Shown here: positions 22,250 through 34,240 of the stretch, piece after piece
Layout of the letters: each line of letters starts with the position of its first letter
Position numbering within the stretch: the first letter of the stretch is position 1
NCBI GenBank assembly: GCA_018902385.1
Contig: JABSSW010000017.1
Location: 186,001 to 250,000, forward strand
Length of the DNA: 64,000 nucleotides
Reading direction: 5' to 3'
DNA from: Physcia stellaris
Lineage: Eukaryota > Ascomycota > Lecanoromycetes > Caliciales > Physciaceae
Notes under the pieces: generated by a model
Seen by the model: only the letters and a program-made list of their open reading frames with translations
Told to the model about the DNA's origin: nothing
Databases searched by the model: none
Translations under genes and position numbers: made by a program

Positions 22250-25223
22250 ATGGTTCTTGGATCGCAGAGCCAAGCAGTCCATAATAAGATGCTTGGACGT
22301 AGGATCTCTCATCCATCCTCTACTAATTATGATGAGGAATTCAAGTCGCCGACGGCTAAGAGACTCAAGAGACTCGATAGCACGGACAGCTCTATTTCAA
22401 GAGCACTGTCTGACAACGAAGACGAGCTAGAGAGGTACACATCGCCACGCAGAGAAATACGCAGAGAAATAGCAGACTCGGAGGCGGAGAGCGACGAAAA
22501 TGAGGAGCTACCTCCAAGCGCCAGTCAACCAACAGAGCTAGAAAATTCCTTGCCTCCGATTAAGACAGACAAAGACGCCATTGCGGAATATGAAGCTTCG
22601 AGGGCTGCTGAAACAGAAGGTGACCTAGATCTACAAGGCCGGATGGGCCAAAGGAAGTGGATTAGGGGGAAGAGCTCGATCTACGTGGACGCTTTCAACC
22701 TTGCTTTGGAGACCGTGTTGGAAGATGAGTCCCATCTATTCGATGAGGCCGAAATGGCTGTCTTCGATCAGTGGAAAAAGCTGAGCTACGAAGGCCAATA
22801 CTTGTAGGTAGGCCTCTAGTTGCAATCTATCAGCAATCAACACGACATATCAAGCAAAAGGCTGAGTATGACCGTAGATACGTACGTCTGTTCCTTCGTA
22901 AGACTGCAGCATGGCACAGAATCAATCGTCTAGGGTACTACGGGGACATTGCAGACATGTCAGCAGCTGTCGAAGAGCTTTTTAAATCGCGATCGTTGCC
23001 AGCTGTAACCGCTGTTGCTCTGAATAACCCGGGAGAGATTGAGCCGCCTCAGGACGCTACTTTGGGAGAGGCTTTCACCTTCGCTGATGGCTCCGAAGAG
23101 CACATCCATACTCTTGAAGAGGCTTCATCTCTTCTAAGGCTCGACGAACTAAAGGTCATCGCGAAAGATGCCAAGATACAAGGCCAGAATAAGCGTGAGC
23201 TTCTTAAGGCTTTGAGGAAAACGAGCTCGATACAGAGCGGTTTAGGGTTTAGAAATCTAAAAAGATCAGACACCGAAGAATCGACTAAATCGGAGCCACC
23301 CCTAGATGAAAATGGAGAACCTGTAGATGAACAATCCGGCGCAAGCGTGAATCGAGATGCATACTATGTCCGCAAGATATTCGCCAATACAGGCACTTGC
23401 ATTCGACTCTCATGCGCAGCCTTCAAGCTTTTCGAACGAGTCCATTTGGTCTTCTACCGCTCAACGGAGTGGACCGAAAAGTCGCTTACAACCATCATCC
23501 TGGCCCGCATTTCCCGCCGGAATTTCCCATCTTACATCGTCTCACGTTCAGCCAACATCTTCGTATCTCGATCAGCACTGCTCGAATTCGAAGCTTCGAT
23601 CCGCACCCAGTTCCGAATCGACAACATCCTGGAATTCAACGGCACTCCTAAGAAACACGATCTCCATCTGGTCAAAGACATCTTCGAAGAGGTCTATCCT
23701 CGATGGCGCATTCTCCTAGAAGAGGAACAACGCAAAGAAGACCGTGTATACGAAAGTGGGGAAGGTGCCTATCTGCGTCGCTTTTCTCCAGCCTGGGTCT
23801 ACACGCGCATCGTTCACAAAGGTACTGCCGTCCTTGGACGATTCAAAGAGCACAAGCGGGAGCACGAGATGCTGACGGAGCTTCTTGAGCAGCATCTCTT
23901 CCATGCTGCTCGCCGTGGGGCTTGGTACCAGCGAAAAGCCTTATTAGAAGAACACTACATGTGGGCTCTTAATTCCAGTGACGGACGCACAGAGGAAGCG
24001 CAGAAGAAACATTGGAAACGCATCGCACTATGTACTTGTGATGACGGCCTTCAGGATAAGGAATGTCACGTTATCTATCACCACGACTTGCAAAAGCGGA
24101 TCATGAAATTGGAGAAACAACTCAAGATCCCGAAACGCCAGCAGCATGACTTCCTTCACGTGCGCCTCGCGAAGCCGATTGAGCGCTCTATCGAAGGCAT
24201 ACGTATCGAGAAGCCGCCAGCATTGAATCGTAGGAATAGCTCTCCCCACCCTACCGGATCTCGTCGCGGCGCCAAGACGATTTGGGTCGACGAGCACGAA
24301 GGTGGCGGGGAGTGCAGCGTTGAAGCAATGTGCCTGAGCTACTATCGAACGCAGGGCTATCGAGGATATCATAGCGAAGGGGGTATCGTCCGCACACTAT
24401 TTGGGTAAGCAAATTCATTTCCTTGATCCGGAAGCGGGCAACCCTTTTTCTTCTGAATATCCCCCTTTTCCTTCTCGCCCCATAACAGCTCCCTCCATAT
24501 CACAATGCCAAGCTTCGAGCATCCGAAACGCCATTTCTCTCAACACGAGCATTAGAAAACATGACCACATCCAAACCTTCCAAACCCCCAATTCCCCAGT
24601 CCGAGAAACCCATCCCCAGCCCCAAACCCCCTCCCCTCCAACCACCACACTCACTCGCCCCCAAAACATACCCACTAACTCCCCACCCCAGCTACCTCTT
24701 CGCCGACATCCTCTACACCTACATCCCCAACGTCTTCCAAACCCACTACCAGTCCTCGCCCCTCGACCTCTTCACCGACGCCTTCTACCCCTCCCGCCTC
24801 TCCCTAATCAACCACCGCCTAGCCCTTATCGCCAACGGCGGCGCCGAGGCCCTGCTGCTCGAAACCCACGCCCTGCACGCCGCCCAAGCGACCTGTATCG
24901 TGGGCTTGGATTGGTCCTTCGCGCTCGAGGATCTGGTGCAGGTGGTGCGCTGCTTCCGGGGCGAGGCGCTGGCGACGGTGTGTCTGGTTATGGCGCAGGA
25001 GTATCAGCAAAGGGGGGGAGGTATTCCGGATCTTTTTTTGTGGAGGGTGGGTGCGGAGGGTGAGGGGGAGGGGAAGAGGGGCGGGGAAGTGATGTTCGTG
25101 GAAGTAAAGAGCGAGAACGACAGGTTGAGCGATACGCAGAGGTTGTGGATCGATGTTCTCACGGGCGCGGGCATAAAGGTGGAATTGGCGAATGCGGTCG
25201 CTAGGGAGGTTCGGAAGCTTTGA
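22250..25223 (+). CDS. fan1: FAN1-type structure-specific nuclease (VRR-NUC)
   Basis: Homolog of Fanconi-associated nuclease 1, which acts in repair of DNA interstrand crosslinks. Exons 22250-22803, 22878-24404 and 24692-25223 (2613 nt, 870 aa). The N-terminus is acidic and disordered with a basic KRLKRL patch; no UBZ zinc finger is visible. A SAP-type motif (LRLDELKVIAKDAKIQ...) lies near residues 268-302. A helical/TPR-like middle (AWYQRKALLEEHYMW) follows. The C-terminal VRR-NUC domain has EGGIVRTLFGYLFADIL, GIPDLFLWR and the catalytic EVMFVEVKSENDRLSDTQ (PD-...-E-x-K). The second intron is long (287 bp) and contains an in-frame ATG stretch; the join was fixed by the conserved LFG-YLF sequence. 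The last exon changes from C-rich to G-rich, although the protein is normal. Confidence 0.93.
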
Positions 25224-26375
25224 ATTCTTGGTTATCTTGATCCTCGTTCGAGAAATACAGCTTTCATTCTGGCTGTATTGACGGTTCTTCGAAGGCTAGT
25301 TTAGTGATATCCCTCGCTGGCTCGTTATGGAGCAATGTCTACCTCCCATCTCCGGCGCAGGCAAAGATGGGTGTCCTGTCTATGGAGTGGAGTGGATTTA
25401 ACGCCCTACTCCTACTCCAAGGATAAGAGGCACTCCCTAACTCTCAACAATTAAAATCCCCCACACACACTGGGAACCAGAAGAATATGGCCGCTGCATG
25501 CATGCCTCCCTCTCCATCCATTCACAACCTTCCCCCTTAGATCTATCCACAAACATCAACAACCGGGCAGCCCGTAATGCAGCGTCACAGCCAATTCCCA
25601 GGAGCTGCTCTTCATATCAGCATAACCATGCTCGCGGATCAAAACCAAAACTCTGTCATAGGCAAGCCTCATCCATTTCCCCCCCCCCCCCCCAAAACTT
25701 TCTAAACTTCTCAAAACGACAAAATGATCTCTCGGTACTCAACAGTACCAGTCTCTCAAAACGCCAGTCTCTAGCAGAAACATAAATGTCCACCTAGCTA
25801 CGAGTAGTATGAGGGTGCGACACTACGCAGGCTGTAGTACTGAATCTCTGTCTGAGTGCAAAGAGTTGGGAAGGCGGCATTACTTAGCTGGTATGAGGAA
25901 AGGGGAATCTACCGGTCGATTGGCTGGAGTTTCATTGGGTATGGGTTGAACAGGGGTTCTGATGAGCGAAGAGAGAAGAGTGAATTAGGAAAGGAGGGTT
26001 GGAATATGTATGAAGTGAAAGGCACTTTTTTAGGAATGGGGCGGTGTTGGATGGGGAGATGTAAGATCGCTCGGTGCAGAGCTATGCTGGGAGCAAGTGA
26101 TGAGTCCATGGGAAGCTACATTAGCACCATGGCATCGAGCGAGCTTGATCAACGAAGTGTTCCGATTCAAGCTGCAATCCCCTCTTTCTCAAAAGACTCA
26201 CTACTGTAGTAGCATGACCCATTCGCCTCCTGTAGACTTCTAAGCCTTCCTCCCATCCATTTTCGACATGTCCATCCAAAACGACGCCTAAACACCATGG
26301 CTATGCTTCCAGACCAGGACCGAAATTGCTCCAAACACTGTGGATATACCCGTAAAAGAACCCGCGAAATGAAAA
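25224..26375. other. Intergenic between convergent genes, with a C15 run
   Basis: About 1.15 kb without a recognisable gene. It contains a run of 15 C at 25679-25693. The ORFs at 25498-25785 and 25856-26209 have no protein-like features beyond chance. Confidence 0.5.
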
Positions 26376-27863
26376 TCAAGTACCGCCCTTAGGAGCCTGC
26401 TTTTTAGCCTGCATCCTCCGAACACCAACGCCAATCGCAACCCATCGATTCTCTTTGGGGTGGTATGCCGCACGAACATCAAGCACGCACGTCGCCTTCG
26501 AGCCGACCAGCTCCACGAGCCCGGAGACCATGATGCTTCCTCGTTCGGGCGGAGCATGTGGCATCTTCCACGTCCGTATGAGCGAATGTTGGAAGACGTG
26601 GATCGCGGTACCGAAATCTTGCATTGCGCCCAGAACTCCAAGATTGTGGAGTCTTTGCTTGGACGCGGACATCTTGGAGACGTCTTCGGCGGGCGCGGCC
26701 TTGGGGGGTGGGGCTGGAGCTGGGTCGGTGTTTGTTGTTTCTTCGCCTTCGTCGATACCGGCGTGGGACTGGGAGCTTTGGTCTTCTTTACCTCTGGCTA
26801 ATTTCTGGAAATCTATCATTTGTGTGATGGAGGGGCCTGGTAATTGGGCGTCCGGTTTGATGCCTAGGAATTCCTTGGCTCGGGCTATTTGTAATGACCA
26901 AAGTGTGCTATAGCTAGACCACAGAGAGACGGCTAGAGGCTTTGGCCACAGGGCTGCTTTGAGGCGAGAAACCTGGATGGCATCAACCGGCCTTGTCGTC
27001 CAAGCGATATAGTCATCGGCTATCTCAACGCTGCTGGAGATCAGCAGATGTAGATGAACTCAACAGCGGAGGATTGCTCACCCTGATCTTTCGTATTCTG
27101 GAGGAGGACCATCTGGGAAGTCTATATCTAGCCAAAATTTTCTAGTCTCTATAGGCTGTCCGAGTTGCATTTGGAAATTCTTCATGCTGGAGATATGTCG
27201 GCCAATCAAGCCGGCAAGGTCGTCTATGCAATATCGTTAGCAGCTTCGACCTAGCACTCGGAATGGTTCTTCGTACTTTTGATGAACCTTGTCCTTTTCC
27301 GATCCTTTGAGAAGTCCACAAAGCTCTGCCACTCCGGATCTGTACCCTTGTAGAATGTCTTTGGCTTTTTGCGTGCGAACCCCAATGGTATGAACAGAGC
27401 ATCCTCGGGCATGTCTGCAGGGACTTCAACGTCTTCTTCATCTTCATTCTCGGTCTTGGCTTCCCCTGGAGTCACTATCTTGTCTTTTTCAGCATTTTCT
27501 GATACTGGAGGTATCTTTTTGTTCCTTCTTTGGGCGGCCCTTTCTTCTGCAGCCTTTTCCTCGGCCGCGGCTTTCTTCCATGGGGTATTTAATCCAGGAG
27601 AGTCTAGCACGAAGAAGTAGAAGAACGCCCAAAGAGAGGCCTGAAGGAAGACTCGTTTTGAAGACCTATCAGTTTCTTGTGAGCCTGGATTTCCGCTGGA
27701 CACTTTGAAACACCCACTGCTTCGATCGGCTCTCTTTCACGTGTACCCGCTGTATCTTGACGTCCCCATCTTGTCGGAGAACAGAAGGGCGGAAGGAGGA
27801 TCTAGTGCGAGGGCAAGTAGAGAATGTCCTCACAGTCGAGATAGCTCTGGGAGGTTTGAACAT
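26376..27863 (-). CDS. Fungal mitochondrial membrane protein, function unknown
   Basis: Minus-strand exons 27863-27718, 27665-27277, 27223-27082 and 27033-26376 (1335 nt, 444 aa). Introns are 48-53 bp and all joins keep frame. The N-terminus (MFKPPRAISTVRTFSTCPRT) is basic, Ser/Thr-rich and lacks acids, like a mitochondrial import signal. One hydrophobic segment follows (VFLQASLWAFFYFFVLDSP), then an Ala/Glu/Lys-rich coiled-coil-like stretch and an acidic region. The middle is well ordered (GTDPEWQSFVDFSKDRKR; ISSMKNFQMQLGQPIETRKF; WLDIDFPDGPPPEYERSG). The C-terminal part (FGTAIHVFQHSLIRTWKM...) might form an NTF2-like fold, but this is speculation. It resembles a conserved fungal protein type, probably of the inner membrane; no precise function can be given. 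Divergent with the Vps3844-type gene. Confidence 0.8.
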
Positions 27864-28170
27864 GGAAGCGTAGGGCTAGGCCCGCAGCCTTAGGGGCGAC
27901 AGCGAGAGAGATATACGATGTGTGGCGCTTAGGTTTCCTCTGGGGACCACAATCTGGTGTGCTATCGCGAAGTGATCTTCGGCAACATACTAGGAGAAAG
28001 AGATGTTCAGATGCAGGTCAACAAGTAAAGGTAGCACCGTTATCGAATTTCTGGCATGTGGCTTGGCACTCCGCAACTAGCGCCTTTCGCCCTACTGGGG
28101 AATCTGGCCATCGTCCATCTCCGTATCATCCAAGACGTCAGACTTTGCCCACGGTGTGATTTCACTCGTA
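27864..28170. promoter_or_regulatory. Shared upstream region of two divergent genes
   Basis: 307 bp between the starts of the mitochondrial membrane protein gene and the Vps3844-type gene. No specific motif assigned. Confidence 0.35.
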
Positions 28171-29730
28171 ATGAAATCACTTACTCGCCTTGTTTGGGCG
28201 TGTGCAGCCTTTCGAGTTCTAGCTGCTTCGCCTGAAGCTCACGTATACCTGTTTCCGGAGACTACACAACCAGACACCAAACCGCCTTCGATAAGTCCTA
28301 ACGATGCAAGACTGCTATTTGCCCAGCGGTTAGGCGTGTCGGAGTACCACAGCTTAGGAGATCTCGATGGGCCTACACTGCAGCTATTGAATTCCCATAG
28401 TGGATCACAAAGTCCATTGTTTAGCAATCAGCAGCACGATGGCCTCAGACGGTTATTGTTCGTTGTCGAAGGGGTTGAGCATCCAGAAGGTCGGCACAGA
28501 AGACTCGTCCGATTGAATGAATTGTGTGCTGATATATGTCTATGTAGAAATTATGGATCCCCGATCATGGAAGCCTGCATTTAAGATACTCGATCCGCCA
28601 TCATCTTCAGCAAATTTACAACTAATCAACGATCTGCTCCGCCAAGACGAACATCGAAGAGAAAGCGAGGTTCCATCTACTTGGGTCGATGTATGCAAGC
28701 AAGACTTTGGCAATGACGGTATCATACGTGGTGGAATTAGCGGGGGCTACAGCGTGAGCATACCTTCTTCGCCTCAGTGTACCTACGTACAGAAAAGCTA
28801 ACGAAGATCTGCTATTGCAAGTACAAGACCTCGGGATGTAAAATTGACAGCTTGCCCACGCACTTTGGCAAAGGTTGGGAAGGTCACCAGGAATTCACTT
28901 CCTCTCTCAGCGATTTCCTGCTAAAAACGAGAGCGCAAAACTATGATGAGACCATTGCAATCCAGCTCACAACACTGGAGGTTCGCTTGCGTCCAACCCC
29001 CTTACCTGAATGCCTTTGGACTAATCACACGCAGGTCTTACGGCAAAAGCAAGCGGACAAAGACACTTCCGACTTTGTCATCCACGACCTCGAGCACGTC
29101 TTGAACCAAATCGCCCAACTGACCACCTACGGATCCTCCCTCCAAGCAACCCTAGTCCTCATGCCGCCCTCCTCCAACCCCTCAAAAAGTACCCCCTCTC
29201 CCTACGGCACCTACACCCTCCCCTCGCAGCTCTCCCGCCGCGCCCAGCCCCAAACCGAAGAACCCCTCTCAGCTCTCAACCTCCCCGCCCCCGCCTCCGC
29301 CTCCTCGCACCCTTCCCCCCCAGAAACCCTCGCCACCTCAACCTCCCCCGTAACAGGCGTGCTGCCCGTGTGCCACTCAAGCCTCAAGTCCGCCTCCAGC
29401 GCAACGCACAACTGCTCCGGCCACGGGGCTCCCTACCTGAAATACCAAACCAAGTCCTCGAGCGAGAGCGACAAGATGCTCGACTGCTGGGCGTGCAAAT
29501 GCGGCACCTCGGTGTCGAAGGATAAGGACGGGAAGGTCAAGACGGTGTATTGGGGCGGCCCGGCGTGCCAGAAGAAGGATATCAGTGTGCAGTTCTGGTT
29601 GCTGGCTGCGTTGGGCGTGGGCCTTGCTGCGACGACGAGTTGGGGCGTTGGGCTGCTGTATAGTATTGGGGATGAGGAGTTGCCGAGTGTGATTGGGGCT
29701 GGGGTTGCGGGGCCGAGGGCGCAGAAGTAG
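28171..29730 (+). CDS. Vps3844-type (DUF3844) membrane protein
   Basis: Exons 28171-28489, 28548-28753, 28822-28980 and 29035-29730 (1380 nt, 459 aa). The first methionine inside the ORF gives a signal peptide (MKSLTRLVWACAAFRVLAA). A luminal domain follows, with a Ser/Pro-rich stretch. The conserved C-terminal domain contains GVLPVCHSSLKSASSATHNC, a Cys-rich WACKCGT, VYWGGPACQKKDISVQFW, one membrane helix (LLAALGVGLAATTSWGVGL) and the end GDEELPSVIGAGV. This is the Vps3844 C-terminal family (Pfam DUF3844), ER/vacuolar sorting related. The third intron (28981-29034) is 54 bp, in frame and has a perfect ACTAAT branch motif, so a retained version would also be translatable. The second acceptor could also lie at 28806. 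The 3' half is in a C-to-G skew island. Confidence 0.88.
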
Positions 29731-30260
29731 ATTTAGTTGATGGGAGGGTTGGGGAGAGTCTTGCAGAGAAGAAGAGGAAGCAAATGATGTCTCGAGGCAA
29801 GCTTGAAGAGGTGTGATGGAAGGGTGGAGGTACAGGGTATGTATACATCGTACTTAGGTACGCTAAGCTCGGGTTCAGCACTATGTATGTAGGGATGCGA
29901 GGTGTTCATAGTTCTTTTGATAAGGTACTGCGGATTCATGTATTCAACGCTTGATGTTTGCGTTATTGTGATATGATAGCTAGTATATCTTCCACGCGAG
30001 ACCATCGCGAGTCCCCATCTCATCGTTGTAAATCTCGGTGTCCCTCACTCTCATCTCATCATGTCCGTCATTATGCACGCTCGCCCTTAAGCCTCACGGA
30101 CTTGCACATATGCTCGCGCTCGCTTCTCCCGTCCACCCTCAGCTCCATCCTAACTCCAAGCCCTTACAGAGCCGATTCTTTCCCTCAGTCGCCCCCATCA
30201 CATCCCCTTCCCTTCCCTTTCCCATCCCTCCCTCTCCCCTTTCCGCTTTCCCCCACCGAC
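29731..30260. other. Intergenic between convergent genes
   Basis: 530 bp. The right half (from about 30110) is C-rich and forms the start of the next skew island. No gene seen. Confidence 0.5.
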
Positions 30261-31347
30261 TCAAGTCCCCTCACACCCCTTCAACATCTTCCTCAGCACC
30301 CCCATCAACGTCCCATTCTCCAACGCAGCCGCCACACGCTCCTTATCGCCCAACTGCTTATTCACCCCCTCAGCCGTACTATGCGTGCCCTCCTTGATCC
30401 TAACATCGACTCTGAAGCGGGACGGCAGGGCTTGTTCGAGGCGGACGCGCACGCCGAGCCCGATGACGGTTGCGAGCGAGCAGTGCGTTATCGTGGGGGT
30501 GATGTAGACTGTTAGGACTGTGATTGGCGGGGAGGCAGAGGAGGGGGAGGAGGGGGGGAAGAGGGGCGTGAGGTGGATGTCCTCGAGGTTGACGACGGAG
30601 AGGGAGCCTAGGGTTAGGGGGTGTTCGGGGTCGGTTATTGGGGCTATGAGATCTGGGGTGGGGGGTTTGTTAGCGGAGATGGGTTTTCGGAAGGGGTGGG
30701 TGGAGGGGTTGGGAAGGGGTGTTGTTGGAGGGCTGGAGCTGTCAATCGAGCCCCTTGGCCTGTGCGGGCGGTAGTCAAAGCTGGCAGTGGTCAAAGCTGG
30801 TGTCTGGTGCTGACGTATGGGCTTTGACCTCTGTTTTCTTTAACCATTGAATGTGGCCTATGACGGCTCTTCGTGATGGACAAGCTTGACACCTGGTATT
30901 GTGCTTTCAACCCCGCTTCTGTATAGCCTATCTATTCTCTTCGATCCACGGCAGCAATGAGCTAATAGGCGTAGACCATGAAGGTAGAGCCTGTCATTAT
31001 TTTCGAGATGCTGGCCAAAGGGTATCTTCGTCGCCACTATCGATGGTAGCCGTGCTCGACTTCGACACTGATTCTGACGGCCTGGACCATTCGAGAATGA
31101 GAGCACGCGACTCACCGTATATCTCTTGCTCGTCGATAGGCTCGACTATATCATCATCGTCCGAGTTCTCTTCATCCGAGGATGTCGAAGGTGTGAATGG
31201 ATCGGGCGAATATGCACTTGCGGGGACGGTGCTCGAGAACAGGCCGAGGGTACGCTGCTTTGACGAGTGAGGAGAAGTCTCCCGCCGGCGGCTTGGAAGA
31301 TCTGAGGTATTGCGAACTGTGGGGTTGGCGTTGAGTATCTCGGACAT
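30261..31347 (-). CDS. cia2: CIA2/MIP18-family iron-sulfur assembly factor
   Basis: Component of the cytosolic iron-sulfur targeting complex that hands Fe-S clusters to target proteins. Exons 31347-31116 and 30652-30261 (624 nt, 207 aa). The splice joins EEDPIDEQEIY-type sequence (here DDDIVEPIDEQEIY) to DLIAPITDPEHPLTLGSLSV, the family signature. Next come ITPTITHCSLATVIGLGVRV, with the conserved Cys, and KEGTHSTAEGVNKQLGDKER. The intron is 463 bp, far longer than others here; donor GTGAGT, acceptor CCCCAG with a CTAAC branch motif. The loop between NLEDIHL and ITVLTVY is longer than usual and Pro/Ser-rich. Exon 2 lies in a C-to-G skew island. Confidence 0.92.
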
Positions 31348-34240
31348 GTTGCCAGAACTGGTAGCACGATGTGCTCTAGTGGCTTAGAGACAAGTCTATT
31401 GTCGTCGACGGTAGCGAAATGACATGTCTGGGACTCTGTGAGTCTGTCTTTCCTTGATGGGCGAGAGATAGGTGCGCTTGCAAAGTGAATGAAACGGAAT
31501 GGAATATCAATGTTCTATTTTGGGATACCCTAATCGATAAGACTAGCGTCCGTGGCGTGGCGTTGCAAAATATCCGAGGTTCAAGTAAAATCATGTTCAA
31601 TTCCAGTTGCTCTCAACCGAGGGTTGAAAGAGGTCAGACCTGCTTTGATTGACTCGATGCGTATATGATCTTCCCTTTTGAGAATAGGAAAGTGCCGTGC
31701 ATGGACTTCGCCACGTTCCGAAGGATACAACTACCTTACTCAGGTACTGGTTTCAGTAATGGACAGATCGCTGAGATCTGCCTCCGGAGAGTTTCCACCA
31801 TATGACGCCGTTAGAGTATGGACCGTGCCGAGGAAGCACAGACGCATGATTTGCTTGATACTGCTCCTTCCATCAATTGGCTAGGAGCGGCTGGTCCCAT
31901 AGTTTTGCGACGAAGACCTGCGTTTAGCTGATGGTTGAGGTTCAGTAGCCCGCTTGTACCTGACGCTAGACATTGTCCGCAGTGCATCAAGCTACCAAAT
32001 TCGGCCCCCAAGGCTTTCTCACACCTCTTCACTCCACATTGCAGGTGTTATTAACTGGTCTTACTTTCTTTAGCATCTTTACGTTTCTGACAGTAATTTA
32101 GATGATATGCGACACCCGCTGGGCTGATTCCACATCAATATGCCACAAGGAAAAGAGGTTGACTCAGACAACTCCTCCAAAAGCGGGTGGATGAAGGAGT
32201 CCTTGGCTTGAGAGTGGAAGCCCTTTATCGTAGGCCAGATTTCCATGGACACTCCATAGTACATCGTCAGTTTTAAGTACTTACTTAGATTAATTAGTAT
32301 CTGTCGCCTTCTGCATAGTGTTGGTGGCTTACTCACAGAGGGTGTGTGGGCTGGTCAGAGGCTTGCCTTAGGCACTTTCGATGCATGTTCTTTCGATGTT
32401 CGTTGTACTTTCCAGAAGGTGTTCTCCACAGCTTACTCACGCAAAGAGGCCGCGGCAATAATTCTGATTGGTGCCTACCAGCCTGTGGATCAATGCAAGG
32501 CACTACCCTGATGTTTCTCATGTTGTCCAGGGACTATGCAAAAGTCTTGTGACTGTTTTGATACGGGTTTCTGTATGGTGCAATGTGCTCTGATAACCCT
32601 TGGCATTTGGTCTCGGTACGGACGCTTTTCGTCCGTACGATTTCCAATGACCCGAGGCTTGGACGATGATGTGCGCTCGATCAGGCAAGCAAGCAAGTTG
32701 CACATGAAGGCTGCTTCTATCGCAGACGGGATGAACATGCTTTTGTGCCTTCCGGTCGCCTGGTGGCCAATTATCGTTGGTGATACTTTCGTATGCTGAT
32801 CAATTCCGGCTAGCTGATGCTTCACAGTAGTCGCACACGGCAAGGCTAGGGAGGCGATCCATTCAAGCGCGCAGGATGGCAATCCATGGATCCATGACCC
32901 TCGTCTTGACCTGCTGGCCAGGTCGCTGATTTGCCCGTTCCATATCGCAGCTGGATCGAAGAAGGATGTGATTACTAGTGCCAAGGCATGAGGGGTCTTT
33001 GCCTTTGCAATGGTGATGTCTCTCCTGAATGGTTTTATGTGAGCCGTTACTGCCGTCATGCTTGCTTTGATATAAGAACGACGGTCCACAGCAGATGATC
33101 ACAGATGATCACATCTGCTCTGAATTTGCCGTAAGCTGAATCAGCCCCAGGCGCTTCATTTTAATTCGGGCTTGCCGTGGACCTTTGCAGCCATCTGGCC
33201 TCTCTTGGCTCTTGGACCTTTTTCGTTTTCGTGAAAGGAATGCAAAGTTTGGTATGTAGCAGAGACGCCTGATGACAGCCAAAGAGTGACGGTCTGCCTC
33301 GAGCTGCAGCTTGCCTACAAGACTAAGAGTTCCGCATCCTGCGTTGCCCTACCGTACCGCTAAGCGGTTTGGTGCAAAGCGGTCTGTCTAAAAGCAACAG
33401 CATCCCGTTAATTTAATAGAGTCCTCGCAGCGACTCTGGTTATCGATTGCGACTGAGACTGCGACCTTCTTACCCCGCGCGGAGCCAATAATCAAAAAAC
33501 GACAATCAATGCAAGTATCCACAACCGTTCTCTCGCTCGGCTCGTCCGGTTTCAAGTGTCCCAAGATTGTCATTGTCATCTTACGGCCTTTTCCTTTTGG
33601 ACCCTGCCAACAGGCTATTTAAGCAATCATCATCCTCTGATAGGCGCAGTCTGCACCCATCCCACCCATACCGCAACTGTACAGCCACCATCCTCCCACC
33701 GCCAACTTGCGCTTTTTAAATTCCTGCGCGATCCATTTGACGCAATACACCAGTGCTGCCAAAGATCGACTTGTTCATACCGCGACCTGGGAATCGTCGT
33801 TCAAATAAACAACCATCCCGCGATCCTGTCGGGATACTTCCAAAGAAAGACCTTCGTCCGACCTCTGTACCTGACTTTGTCCTTTTCAGTCTTGGATCGA
33901 TCATCATTTTAACATCTCACTGATGTTACCTTCGATCTCACTCTTGCTACGCGTCACCGTATTCCCTAGGACAGCGACCTCATAGCGACATACCACGAAC
34001 ACATTCCCGGACTCCGAGTAACCGCGAATTAGCAAACTCATCAGGTTTTGGAACAAGTCTAAAGCAGACCAGTATAGACTCATGTCTAGGACAGCTCTAA
34101 GCTTTCGGTAAAACCGCTGAACTAAAGACCAACTGTCGTCGATTTCTTATACTAGAGGACTGATACCAAAGTCCGCGCTTTCGTTAATCGGACGAAAACT
34201 CTCTGAGCCATACTGTAGCGTACGCTTCTCTCAATTGTGA
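31348..34240. other. Long gene-poor region upstream of the Zn cluster gene
   Basis: About 2.9 kb. Several ORFs of 60-200 codons exist, the longest on the minus strand (32490-33089), but it begins with a non-ATG codon and has no recognisable features. The last 600 bp before 34241 is rich in CATC/CACC pyrimidine stretches and could be a long 5' UTR or promoter, which is common for fungal regulator genes. Confidence 0.45.

Noticed and set aside
24401-25063. 220-codon plus-strand ORF rich in Pro, Arg and Thr
   Set aside because: It overlaps the last FAN1 exon in another frame; the FAN1 frame carries the VRR-NUC motifs.
32490-33089. 199-codon minus-strand ORF upstream of the Zn cluster gene
   Set aside because: Begins with a non-ATG codon, has no recognisable motif or splice partner, and other frames of the region are also open by chance.
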